Positions 48,061 through 58,458 of a stretch of DNA of 64,000 nucleotides are shown here, piece by piece. Where the stretch lies: contig VSJF01000011.1 of assembly GCA_009739215.1 (NCBI GenBank), positions 1 through 64,000 of the forward strand. The letters run 5' to 3'. Under the pieces are notes generated by a model. It was not told the DNA's origin. It ran no database searches and saw nothing but the letters and a program-made list of their open reading frames with translations. This stretch comes from Floccularia luteovirens. Taxonomy: Eukaryota; Basidiomycota; Agaricomycetes; Agaricales; Squamanitaceae. How positions within the stretch are numbered: the stretch's first letter is position 1; each line of letters starts with the position of its first letter. The position numbers and the translations under genes are program-made.

Positions 48061-49672
48061 ATGATATTTCGGCGACTCGTTTCAACTGCTGCTTCATTCC
48101 GCCTACCCCCAAATATCCGTCAAATACTCGAAACAACTACCGCCAAACCAAGTGACCAACCTAGCATAATATCCGGATGGGTTCGGTCAATTCGTAAACA
48201 GAAGAATGTAACCTTTGCAGTCATAACAGATGGAAGTGGTGCGCAGGACTTGCAAGCAGTACTCATGCGACCAAAAGGTCCAGATGAAGGTGTCTTACGG
48301 AAGTAGGTTCTTTTCTTTACTCAAACGAGAAACTCGTTAACACAAGATACCAAGGCTCACGAATGGGTGTGCTGTCCGTCTGACAGGTCAACTTGTCCAA
48401 TCTCCTGGGAAGGGACAGAGTCACGAGCTACTAGTAGATGAACGGACTGGCGGTGGAATTGAGATACTAGGAGAATGTGATCCAGAGGTGAGCAAGTTAT
48501 CTTTGAAATATATTACCCGATTGTTAAAAATACACAGATGTATCCAATACAAAAACAATCATTATCTACTGAACATCTACGCGAAAACATCCATTTACGC
48601 GCTCGCACAGCCCACACTGGCGCCATGATTCGATTAAGAGACCATCTTTCACATGGTATCAACAGTTGGTTCGAAGTAACGTGAAAACAAAAACCACTAC
48701 TAGAAGTAACTTATTGAAACTCAAACACAGGACCAAGGATTTTGTTACGTGCACACGCCAATTCTCACTAGCAGCGACGCCGAAGGCGCAGGCGAGTCAT
48801 TTCGTATAGCACCCATAAAAGGAGAAGACCAAATATCAGATGAATTCTTTTCACGACCGGCATACATGACAGTTTCGCATCAACTCCACCTAGAAGCGGT
48901 CGCGTCCGCACTTTCGCGTGTATACACCCTATCTCCGTGTTTCCGCGCGGAGCGGTCACAAACAGGCCGTCACTTGGCTGAATTCTGGATGTTAGAAGCG
49001 GAATGGGGGTTTTGTGAGGGGGCAAACAGTATCGAACAGGTTTGTTCGATGGTTGAAGGATGCCTCCGAAGTGTTTATGGAAAAGTAACCTCTAACCGGC
49101 AATCACAAGCGGATATGGATGTGTTGTGGTCACAAAATGACGAACGGAAACGGAAGATAATGACAGACGCATTTAGTGCGCAGAAAGGTTGGACACGGAT
49201 GACGTACACCCAAGCCATCAAGGAACTGGCTGCATTTGAAGGATGGAGTCGCAAAAAGTTTGAATTCAAACCGGAGTGGGGGAAGACACTACAGAGCGAA
49301 CATGAAAGATGGCTTGCAGATGTCTTGGTAGGAGGACCGGTGTTTGTGACGGACTACCCTGCCTCATTAAAGCCATTCTATATGCGGGAGAACAATGATG
49401 AGGAAAGGACAGTAGCATGTGTTGACCTGCTGATACCACAAATTGGAGAACTAGTTGGGGGAAGTGTTCGAGAGGAACGGGAGGCAGAGTTGAAGAAGAA
49501 GATGGAGAGTGGACCCGGGATGGAATGGTATTCCGAACTAAGACGATACGGAGGAGCGCCTCATGCAGGGTTTGGAATGGGATTTGAGAGACTCGTTGGA
49601 TGGCTGGGTGGTATAGACAACGTTAGAGAATGTGTAGCTGTTCCGAGATGGTGTGGTAGGTTATTATTATGA
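48061..49672 (+). CDS. SLM5: Mitochondrial asparaginyl-tRNA synthetase
   Basis: Four exons (48061-48302, 48355-48487, 48538-48675 and 48731-49672) encode 484 aa. A basic N terminus (MIFRRLVSTAASFRLPP) fits mitochondrial import. The OB-fold anticodon-binding domain contains SGWVRSIRKQKNVTFAVITDGSG. The class II catalytic core shows motif 2 (SPCFRAERSQTGRHLAEFWMLEAE) in part and motif 3 GFGMGFERLVGWL. It charges mitochondrial tRNA-Asn. The length and the lack of an N-terminal extension distinguish it from the cytosolic enzyme. The extreme C terminus (RWCGRLLL) departs from the usual PRxxGR end only by insertion of Trp-Cys, which is mild. Confidence 0.93.
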
Positions 49673-49763
49673 CATCATATGTATATAGACCAGAGTATAC
49701 ACGTGATAAAGCATATACGGTGATAATAAGCAAGTTAACGTTTGTATCATCATCGAGTCGACC

Positions 49764-51456
49764 ATGTCTGCTGGTTTTCGTATTTCCCCTGCTCTTTGGG
49801 ATAAGATCCATCACTTTGCTTCATTTCCTCAAACTGGCGGTAAGTTATCTTCATATCCAATCAGCTATCTTCTTACACTTGTGATTAGTCTCTTTGCAAC
49901 AAATGGTTTTGTTTGGTCAAAACCCAAGTCAAGGTACTCTCCTAAAAGCAAGTCAATTCCTAGCAGGTACTTGATTACACTTACTCACTCCTGCCCTGTT
50001 TAACAATCCAAGCAGAGGAACTACCTGTCAGGCTCGCTCATAGGGTCAAAGAACTCGATGAACTACCACACAACCTCAGTGCTATGCCTTCAATCAAAAA
50101 GGTCAAAAACTGGTACGCCCAATCTTTCGAGGTCAGCACCACACACCCTCCCATCTCTCCTATTTTTCATTAACATCCCTATTATTCCATATAGGAGCTC
50201 ATAACATTCCCATCCGTCGTCCTCCCGCGAAACATCCGACAAGCACTCATGGTCACGCGATCCGATGAACTCCCTCTCCCAGAATCAACTCCAAATCCAT
50301 CTCTCCTCCATTTCATTGAAGACTACGCTGCTACTCAGTCCCTACCACAGACACTCCCAGGAGGTTCCATCGGCGCGGGAAGCTCCGGCACGCTCAATGG
50401 GAACGGGTTCAACAAACTCAAGCTGCGGGTTCCGATGGAACGAAGGTGGGGTATGATTTTCCCTTTCCGGCAAATCCGGTTACAACTTTTCTTTTTGAAA
50501 TCAACAGATACTATGCAAATACACATGGTGTGGATTGGCCACCAGAAGTCCAAGATTACAACAAACGGTTCACAAAACTACTCGAACACATCAAGAGCCG
50601 ACATGACCCGACAGTAACAACCGTCGCACAGGGTGTTTTAGAATGGAAGCGGAGTCAAAATGCAAGACATATTGGACATGACATGCAAGCTTGGCTTGAC
50701 AGATTCTACATGTCAAGAATAGGAATCCGGTTCCTGATTGGACAACGTAACCTTTTTTAATCTTGATAAAATCACAAAGTAATATAACATAATCTTTATC
50801 TAGACGTCGCACTGAATACACAACAAGCACACGAAGACTACGTCGGCATAATCTGTACAAAAGCAAACATCCACGATATCGTACAAGAAGCCATCGAAAA
50901 TGCCCGTTTCGTCTGCGAAGAACACTACGCCATGTTCAAAGGCCCCCCCGTCCAACTAATCTGCCCCAAAGACCTCACATTCCCATACGTCCCCGGCCAT
51001 CTCTCCCACATCTGCTTCGAACTCTTGAAAAACTCTCTCCGTGCAGTCGTAGAACGATATGGAGTAGACAAGGAGGACCACTTCCCACCAATCAAGGTTG
51101 TAGTTGTGGAAGGAAAGGAAGATATCACTGTCAAGATCTCGGATGAGGGTGGAGGCATCCCACGCAGTGCCATCCCTTTGATATGGACATATATGTATAC
51201 AACAATGGAGAATCAAGGCTTGGACCAGAATTTCCAGGCTAGTGATTTTAAAGCACCAATGGCAGGTTTCGGATACGGTTTACCACTCTCAAGATTGGTA
51301 CGTAAACAAATCTTTCCCAATGGGCTAAACTAAAAATCTTTCTAGTATGCACGATATTTCGGAGGAGATTTACGGTTAATAGCGATGGACGGATTCGGTA
51401 CAGATGTTTACATCCATTTAAACAGACTGTCAAGTAGTCGTGAGCCATTACCATAG
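49764..51456 (+). CDS. Pyruvate dehydrogenase kinase-type protein kinase
   Basis: Seven exons (49764-49839, 49889-49966, 50016-50131, 50195-50445, 50508-50746, 50804-51297 and 51346-51456) encode 454 aa. The N-terminal regulatory domain has [10 protein letters not shown] and [19 protein letters not shown]. The GHKL ATPase domain has the N box ([12 protein letters not shown]), the G1 box (ISDEGGGIP) and the G2 box ([21 protein letters not shown]). The enzyme phosphorylates E1 alpha of pyruvate dehydrogenase or the branched-chain complex in mitochondria. Which substrate cannot be decided here. It converges with WC-1, 145 bp apart at their stops. Confidence 0.93.
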
Positions 51457-51600
51457 AAAACAAAAAAAAAAAAAGAAGAAAATGATTGATTATATTGACC
51501 TGCATGTACAAAGGAATTGTTCTCTTTACATTATTACAATGTTCCCTAGAGAATACTTATATATATGTGCGTGTATATGTGTGTAGTATAAGTATACAAA

Positions 51601-53862
51601 CTAGTTGCTGTTGTCCATTACAGCCCAAGTTCTTTTGAGTGAGGATTGTGGATGACATGGTTGTGGGTTTGCAAGTGTAGTCCAAAGGGTATTATTATTG
51701 TTAGAACGCCACCAGTCGTTTTCGTTTGCAGTCGTTAATGGTGGAGGGGTTAATGATGGTGGTGCTAATTTTACTGTAAGTTCCTGCTTCAAATCTCCAA
51801 CTCGCACCTGCGCCTCAAGCGCAGCAACCTCATCTGCGAGTCTCTGATTTGTAAACTTGAGTTGTTGAAGCTCATACTGCCAGCTCGAGCCACGAGTGAT
51901 ATCCAATTCGTGAAAGATATTATCCAACAAGGGATGGGTGATATTCACATTTTTGTCCGGGGAAGAATCTTCAAGTCGGGATACCTGGTATATAATCGGT
52001 GCCGGAGAGATTGATCCGATGGACAGGGTCGACGCGTCCACAAGGGGATCTCGAGATGGGGCAAAGAGTAAGAGCAAAATGGGAACCGCAGTGACAACAG
52101 AAGAGCCAGGGTATTCTCTTGCTCGGATGGAACAATTAAGAGACGCTGTGGCAACGTGGTTGTGGGGATACGACCTGAATCTTTGCACTTCCTTTTCGAG
52201 CGCAGAAGAGTCCAAGAGGAAGGATCGGGCCGTACGTCCAATAAGGTCCTCTTGTGTCCACCCGAGTACGTCATATACACTCGAGGCGACCGATAAAAAA
52301 GTCAGGGAGCTATCCGGAGAGAGAGTACCCCAAAAGGCACGTTGCTTTGTGAGTGGATGCAAGAACGGAGCACGGGCTCGGAAAATCGGATCCCAAGGAA
52401 TGTGTGGCATCGCCCGTGCACGGCCTGACAGGATGATTGCTTTGCGCCCCTTCCCTGGTTCGACATACAGACGCCCACGGGACTCTACCCATACATAGAC
52501 GCCAGCTTTTGTTCGAGCACGGAACAAGAGATCAACAGTGCGTGGAGCCATGCTAGCACTCGAAGAAGCAGTGGTGGTTGTGATGAGGGTGGGGGTGGTA
52601 GATGAATCAGCCGAGACTGAGATACCCGTTGCACTGCTCTCCTTGAGCTCACGCATGAGAGGGATGACATCTTCCGGATGAGCATAGTCAGCTATGGCCT
52701 TGCCAACCATTTCATCTGGCTCATAACCAAGTACACGGCGGACGGCAGGGGCAACGTACAGAAAACTTCCCTTGAGAGAGACGACATGTATAAAGTCTGG
52801 GGAAGCTTCAAGAAGAATGAGATGGAGGGAGTTTACGAGAGAGTCAGTGAGTGCATCGACAGAAGAGGAAGATGATGACGCCGGGATGGTGGTTGAAGAT
52901 GAAATGGGGATTGATCGGATAAAGGCAGGATCAGCAAGCAGGCGGCGGAGATGAATAGAGAGGTGGTGGCCATGGACAGCAGCAATAGAAGCAGATTGAA
53001 GCTTTCTATCACGTAATAAAGGTTGAGGATGGCTTGTGGTAGTGGCCTTGAATTTCTCGAGGACCGTAGCAGGGGGTTGAGTAAGGTCAACCTGAAAGCC
53101 GACATGAAATGCAATGTCCTGCTGAGAAGAGGAGGCAGGGACAGGAATGACAGTAACGAGATTCATAAAAGGAGAGCCATCCTTGCGATAATTGATGAGG
53201 GTCGTCTGACACTCTTTGTCCGCACTGAGAGCTTTCTTGAGAGTAGAGACGGCATGATGGGACGTAAATTGACGGTGCTCTCCACGAACTACATCGCCCC
53301 CAGGGGACTGAAGAAAACGACAGTTTCTGCCAAGAACCTCAGATGCATGATAGCCAGTAAGCGAACAAAAAGAAGGGGAGCAGTAGACAATAGGATGGTC
53401 ATGCCTATGGACATCGACAACAACGAAAGCGCAGGTGAGGTCTACGGGACCAAGTTGTATACAAGGATTGGGACGTGTGGCGACACTTGCAAGGATATTG
53501 AGGATATCAAAACCAGAAGTGGAGTATACAGGAAGAGAAAAATTGGAAGGAGAATTTGAGAAAAAAAGACTTAGATCAACCGGGGAGAGTAGAGAGTGGG
53601 GCTGGGAAGAGTCGTGGACATGAGGATGAGGATAGGAATCGAAATCAAAAGGGACAGAATTTTGAATTGAATTAGAGGATTGGTGGTTGAGAGGAGGACA
53701 CAAAGATAAAGAAGGATCTGATAGCGAAGAAACAGGTAAAACGTCGATACCAGTAGCTATGGAATATTGAGAAGAAAAGTCGAGAAATGGTGGAATTTGA
53801 AGAGGCAGTCGACGTTGATCCATTGTCGTGGTTAAAATCACACTTGTCAATCTTGACGTCAT
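51601..53862 (-). CDS. WC1: White collar-1 blue-light receptor without zinc finger
   Basis: A single exon of 753 aa. A LOV domain around residues 130-255 includes LGRNCRFLQSPGGDV with the photo-active Cys, and the later IAFHVGFQVDLT strand. A second PAS domain follows at about 345-460 (LILLEASPDFIHVVSL...LGYEPDEMVGK) and a third at about 500-600 (YDVLGWTQEDLIGRT). A short coiled coil (YELQQLKFTNQRLADEVAALEAQ) lies near 665. No GATA zinc finger occurs before the end, which is the known state of basidiomycete WC-1; DNA binding comes from WC-2. The receptor should bind FAD and mediate blue-light gene activation in the nucleus. A second in-frame Met lies 13 residues in. Confidence 0.92.
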   Translation of the reverse strand: MTSRLTSVILTTTMDQRRLPLQIPPFLDFSSQYSIATGIDVLPVSSLSDPSLSLCPPLNHQSSNSIQNSVPFDFDSYPHPHVHDSSQPHSLLSPVDLSLFFSNSPSNFSLPVYSTSGFDILNILASVATRPNPCIQLGPVDLTCAFVVVDVHRHDHPIVYCSPSFCSLTGYHASEVLGRNCRFLQSPGGDVVRGEHRQFTSHHAVSTLKKALSADKECQTTLINYRKDGSPFMNLVTVIPVPASSSQQDIAFHVGFQVDLTQPPATVLEKFKATTTSHPQPLLRDRKLQSASIAAVHGHHLSIHLRRLLADPAFIRSIPISSSTTIPASSSSSSVDALTDSLVNSLHLILLEASPDFIHVVSLKGSFLYVAPAVRRVLGYEPDEMVGKAIADYAHPEDVIPLMRELKESSATGISVSADSSTTPTLITTTTASSSASMAPRTVDLLFRARTKAGVYVWVESRGRLYVEPGKGRKAIILSGRARAMPHIPWDPIFRARAPFLHPLTKQRAFWGTLSPDSSLTFLSVASSVYDVLGWTQEDLIGRTARSFLLDSSALEKEVQRFRSYPHNHVATASLNCSIRAREYPGSSVVTAVPILLLLFAPSRDPLVDASTLSIGSISPAPIIYQVSRLEDSSPDKNVNITHPLLDNIFHELDITRGSSWQYELQQLKFTNQRLADEVAALEAQVRVGDLKQELTVKLAPPSLTPPPLTTANENDWWRSNNNNTLWTTLANPQPCHPQSSLKRTWAVMDNSN

Positions 53863-54082
53863 TATTTATTACAACTTCGTACCCCGTGAGAATATTGTCG
53901 CCATTATCCGGAAAATGCTACTAACTTGATGAATTAGTGCTAATTAATGCAGATTTGGCATCTTTCATCTTTGCCCTCTTTCCCCTCTACACACCCATCA
54001 ATCGAGGTGCAAGAGTGAATAAAGGGCATTCAAGTCATAGAACTAATCTCAGCTGTATTATTTCTACTACATACATACAGTA

Positions 54083-54789
54083 TCACGCCCGAAGCTGGTT
54101 CCGCAGATTCTGCTCAAGCGGTCCTTTAGGTCTGATAAACTGTACATACGCTCCATCCCTGTATTTTCCTTTTAGTTATCACTCGAAAAATAAAAAATAA
54201 AAACAAATACGCACTGCAACACTTTCTTCTCCTCCTTTAGCTGCATATATGCCTCCTTGTTCACATTCGTGAAACCCCACTTCTTTGAAACAATGATCTT
54301 CTGTCGTCCTGGGAACTTGTAACGTGCACGACGCAATGCCTCCATGATGACAGGTGCGTTTGCATCCTTGCATCGGATCGACATCAACACCTGCCCAATG
54401 TTCACACGCGCAACAGTCCCGTATGGCTTGCCCCATGCTCCACGCATTCCGGTCTGCAGCCTATCAGCTCCAGCACAGGACAACATCTTGTTGATGCGGA
54501 TGACATGGTACGGGTGTACGCGTACACGCAAGTGGAACGAGTCCTTGCCACTGGTCTTGGTAACATACTTGTTTGCACAAATACGCGCCGCCTCGAGTGC
54601 CTCGCTAGACAGCTGCTCGTACTCATCCGACACTAGATGGCAGCAGAAAGGAAATTCATCAACCGATGCCCGCTTCCTTCCCAAGTCAAATATACGGATC
54701 TTGGAGTCTGGTACACCACGGTTGTAGCGACTCTTTGGGTATGGCTTGTTCTTGCAGTACCTGTAGCAACGTGCTGGTCTACGTCCCAT
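54083..54789 (-). CDS. RPL10: 60S ribosomal protein uL16 (RPL10)
   Basis: Two exons (54215-54789 and 54083-54158) encode 216 aa. The start [20 protein letters not shown] and the internal [21 protein letters not shown] and MRGAWGKP segments are diagnostic. The protein sits at the P-site side of the large subunit and is the last to join it. The intron falls in LQ-DGAYVQF. The divergent upstream region (54790-55078) would hold the promoter; the short minus-strand frame there is a shadow. Confidence 0.97.
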
Positions 54790-55078
54790 TTTATTTTATC
54801 TGTTAATTTTTCTTGGTCAGCGTCATCCAATCTCTTTCCATTCAATCCATCCAGCCAATCCATCCAATATTTCCATCCATCTCCAGCAATCGCGGGATTC
54901 AAACCAAAATCGAGATGCTCACCTTTCTTGTGTAGTGATTAGGGGGGGTTATGGGAGTGGGTCGGTCAGAAAGAAGTTGATTTATATAACCTCCAAGATA
55001 GATGAGTCACCCAACTTGTTTGCTGAGTCAATGTTTGGTTAATAAAGTGTTTCAAATCAAGATTACGTAGTCGACGCA

Positions 55079-55660
55079 ATGTCAAGAACACCGTTCATTC
55101 CACCAACTCAATACTTGTCGCAATCTCCAGCAGTTGCTTACACAAAATCTTATGTTCCCAGAGACTCCGGTTACGCTCCTTCATCCCATCACCAACCATT
55201 CTATTCTCCACCCGCAGCAACCTTTCCTGATAATGAACCTACCGCAATAGATCATGGCTCCCCAGCCACAATCACCAGCCCCATCCTTGCACAACCTCAA
55301 TACGGGCCAGATTATGCCAGAATGGACTCTCCACCATCTTCCACCATCTCTCTCAAATCCTGGCTCATCCGTATTCAGAGGTTTATCAAAACTGTAAACG
55401 CCCTTCCATGGATCGCAAAGGGCCGCGTTACTGTTGATTACTATCCCGGTATAAAAGTGATGCACCAACCCCAAACCGTCCAATATCAATCAAGCCTACA
55501 AAGTGGACCTTTTGATATCGAAAGTCCCACCCCATTCACACAACAGGAGATCAGCGCCTACACAGACCCCCACCCTTATGACAACTCCCAATACTACCCC
55601 AGTGGTTACACCCCCGATCCAAATTATACACACTATACTTCTCCTGTACATGGTATGTAG
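55079..55660 (+). CDS. Pro/Tyr-rich protein, unknown family
   Basis: A single exon of 193 aa, rich in Pro, Ser, Tyr and Gln. The only region that looks folded is WLIRIQRFIKTVNALPWIAKGRVTVDYYPGI, near residues 98-128, given here in part. No signal peptide is present. The tail DPNYTHYTSPVHGM is disordered. I do not recognise the family. Its head-to-head position with RPL10 and clean frame support a real gene. Confidence 0.6.
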   Translation: MSRTPFIPPTQYLSQSPAVAYTKSYVPRDSGYAPSSHHQPFYSPPAATFPDNEPTAIDHGSPATITSPILAQPQYGPDYARMDSPPSSTISLKSWLIRIQRFIKTVNALPWIAKGRVTVDYYPGIKVMHQPQTVQYQSSLQSGPFDIESPTPFTQQEISAYTDPHPYDNSQYYPSGYTPDPNYTHYTSPVHGM

Positions 55661-55781
55661 GATTAAAAGAATCTTGTCACTACTCCAAATGATTATATTC
55701 TTGCATGCGCTATCTATCACACATTAAATTTAACAAAGAGTTCATAAGACGTTCAACTGGTACATTCATATAAAACAAATT

Positions 55782-58278
55782 TTACATCACAACACAGTTT
55801 TCATTTCCTGCTCTTACACCTTGGATCCCCATATCTGCAAATGTCGCCGGTCCCTTTCCAGGTGGACGGGCATTAGTTTGCGGGTTAACCATATCCCCAC
55901 CTGTTGCCGGTCCCGACGAAACATCAGCATTTTGGGCCACTGGAGATCCACCGCCGGCAGGTTTACCAGGCCTGCTACCCACAGCGTTAGGTCCATATCG
56001 TGAAGCAGGGCTCCCTGCCCCACGGAAAGGACTCTTCGCCGGTCCCGGTACAGGTCCCCCATATTCTGGTCCAGAGGGATTAGAGTACTGCACAGGCGCG
56101 TCCGTCAGTGTATACCGTTGTTGAGACGGGTACTGTTGTTGCTTCTGTGGACGGAGATGGTTATTAGGGCCAGGAGGAGTGTATTGTGGAGTTGGCGTCT
56201 GTAACGACTCATAATTGCGGATTGGTTGTTGTTGTTGTGGAGGAGGTGTCACTTCAGTTATCGGTTGCATGTGTGTCACGGGTGCTTGTACAGGAGGTGT
56301 ACTGGGTTTCATAAGTGAGTTGCGACGGATAACTTCAACAACTTGTTTGGGGTCTGGACGAGGGGGTGGCATTTGCTGCTGTTGCGCAACAAGCTGATTC
56401 ATACCCATAGGAATAATTTGTCCATCCGAACGATTTTTCGCCTGAGTCCTCGTCCGCACCAATTTGTTTTCTGTTATCGCGTCATGCTCCTGCCGGGTGA
56501 GAGTATGCGATGATGGTCTGGACAGTGCATTGAGACGATCACCAGCATCAGCGTTTCCGTGCTCATGAGCCTTGGTATACCAATATATCGCCGTCTCAAC
56601 ATCTTGTTTCCTGCCAACACCAACCTCTGCATAATATCCCATAGCAAACTCGGCACTCGGAAGACCCTTCTTTGCTGCTTTCTCAGCAAAAATATACGCC
56701 AACCCCTCGTCCTTCTCAAATCCTCCCGCAGGATCTCCAGTTGTACCACTGCCACACAAGAACCATTTGCTTAATGCCATATCTGCCTCGACTTCTCCTT
56801 TTTGGCTCGCAAGGCTGTAATATTGTACACTAAGAAGGGGATCAAATGGGAAAGGAGGCTGAGCGAATTCATAAGCATGTCCGAGCTTGTATTGTGCAGG
56901 ACCAAAATGCAGATACGCAGAACGTTCTAGGTGTTTTCTAGCTTCCAGCGCGGGTGAGGAACCAGGTGGTATAAAAGGCGAGAAAAGTGAAATTGGCACA
57001 GTAACTTGAGTAAACTCTTGTAGGAGGAGCAACGCATAAACATAAGCAGGCTGCGGAGCGTCTAGAGACGAAAGCGTTGCTGCACGATGAAGAAGTGGAA
57101 TTGCTTTTTCTGAATTCGGAGGCAAATTGAGTTGTCCCAATAAATGAGCCATCCCCATACGCTATATATATGATTAAACGGATCCAAATTAAAAAATTAA
57201 AAAAATATGACGAACATAAATGCAACCCTCGACTTCAAGCTTAACACCACGTTCATAACAATCTTTACCACGTGCCATATCATTAAAAGTTTCATAATCC
57301 CTCCCAAGCCTGAGCCAAGCACCGGCATATCCAGCTCGAGCGGCAGTTTCAAAGTCTCTAAACGCAGTGCGAGGATTATGTCTCACAAACTCTGGAAACC
57401 AACCTCCCGCAGCAAAGGTAGCACGCATGTACACTGCCTCGGCAACATAAGCAGGTAGCGGCGTCTGTGTCATCGAAGCAAATTGCATCACAATAGGAAT
57501 CGCCAATTGTAACAAGCGCGGCAAGCTGTGGATCATTAATAGTCAACGGACCAACCTGGGAGATCAGTAGATGGCGTAGAATTCGGATAATTGCGAATGA
57601 ACAAGGAAAAGTATATCTCTACACCACGCGATTCTAAGCACTGGGTCATGATTCGGGTTTTGGATGACATTAACTGCACCCTGTAGATTATCGACAGTTG
57701 GTATGGGCGCTGTAAGTGATGGAGTGTTCGTTACAGATTTCGGAGGAGATGGAGGTTGTAACGGTGGTGGTGGTGGTGGCAGTGGTAGCGGATGCTTTTG
57801 ACCACTTTGTAGGGAATATGGTGGATTCGTTTGTGATGGCGGTCGATTTTGTTGAGGACCCCATGGAGACCACTCTCCATGTTGAGATGTAAACGATTGA
57901 TTGCGGACCGGCGCTGAGGGAATAGCAAAACCTGGATTATGGTTGATTCCTTGGGGAGAACGGCCATAGCTCTGTTGTTGAAGGTGATCATCAAGATTAC
58001 GAGCCATCTAGTTATAATAGATCAGTCCCATCAAGCATACAGAAAAACATTTAAAGACAGACATTCTCTGGTATAGAAGGATCCAATCTGTTTGGACGTG
58101 GTGCTACAAGAGGCAAATCCCAATGTGGTTGTGACTCGTACTGGCTGGGTGTATTGTAACGTTCTTCCTGTAGACGCACACTCGGGGGAAGAGGGGGTAT
58201 TGGTGGAGGAAGGCTGTCTTGGCGTATGTTTTGGTGGTAATCATGGGGACGAGGAGGAACTGGGGGAGTGGTAGCCAT
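55782..58278 (-). CDS. Chitin synthase activator Skt5/Chs4 with Sel1 repeats, frame breaks
   Basis: Exons at 58063-58278, 57564-58007 and onward, 57216-57540 and 55782-57161. The disordered N terminus is Pro-rich (PPPPPPLQPP). Sel1-like repeats follow: AFRDFETAARAGYAGAWLRLG, CYERGVKLEVEGCIYRMG, AARKHLERSAYLHFGPAQYKLG-type units, and IYWYTKAHEHGNADA. The protein ends CVVM, a CaaX prenylation box, as in yeast Skt5 (which activates Chs3). Between 57,510 and 57,595, the conserved text PNSTPSTDLP, VGPLTINDPQLAAL and LQLAIPIV lies in successive frames, each shifted by one extra base, so three breaks together restore the frame. A recruiting role for chitin synthase at the membrane is inferred from family. 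Confidence 0.85.
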
Positions 58279-58458
58279 TATATACGAAGAGCAGTGGGAA
58301 AGAAACAAGTTGTTAGTAATGTACAGTAACGTATTAATTATAATTTATAACCATCCTCACAGCCTCAAACAATCCACAGCCTTGGATAAAAGAATGTATA
58401 TGTATGTACTGGTACTGCCATCCAAATTATAAAAGAGTGTTAACGTTGTATCTAATAT
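58279..58458. other. Intergenic sequence
   Basis: Short spacer with the Skt5 promoter; nothing else seen. Confidence 0.4.

Noticed and set aside
57510..57595. An intron in Skt5 removing the broken stretch
   Set aside because: The stretch encodes conserved residues in successive frames, and no GT-AG pair restores both phase and those residues.
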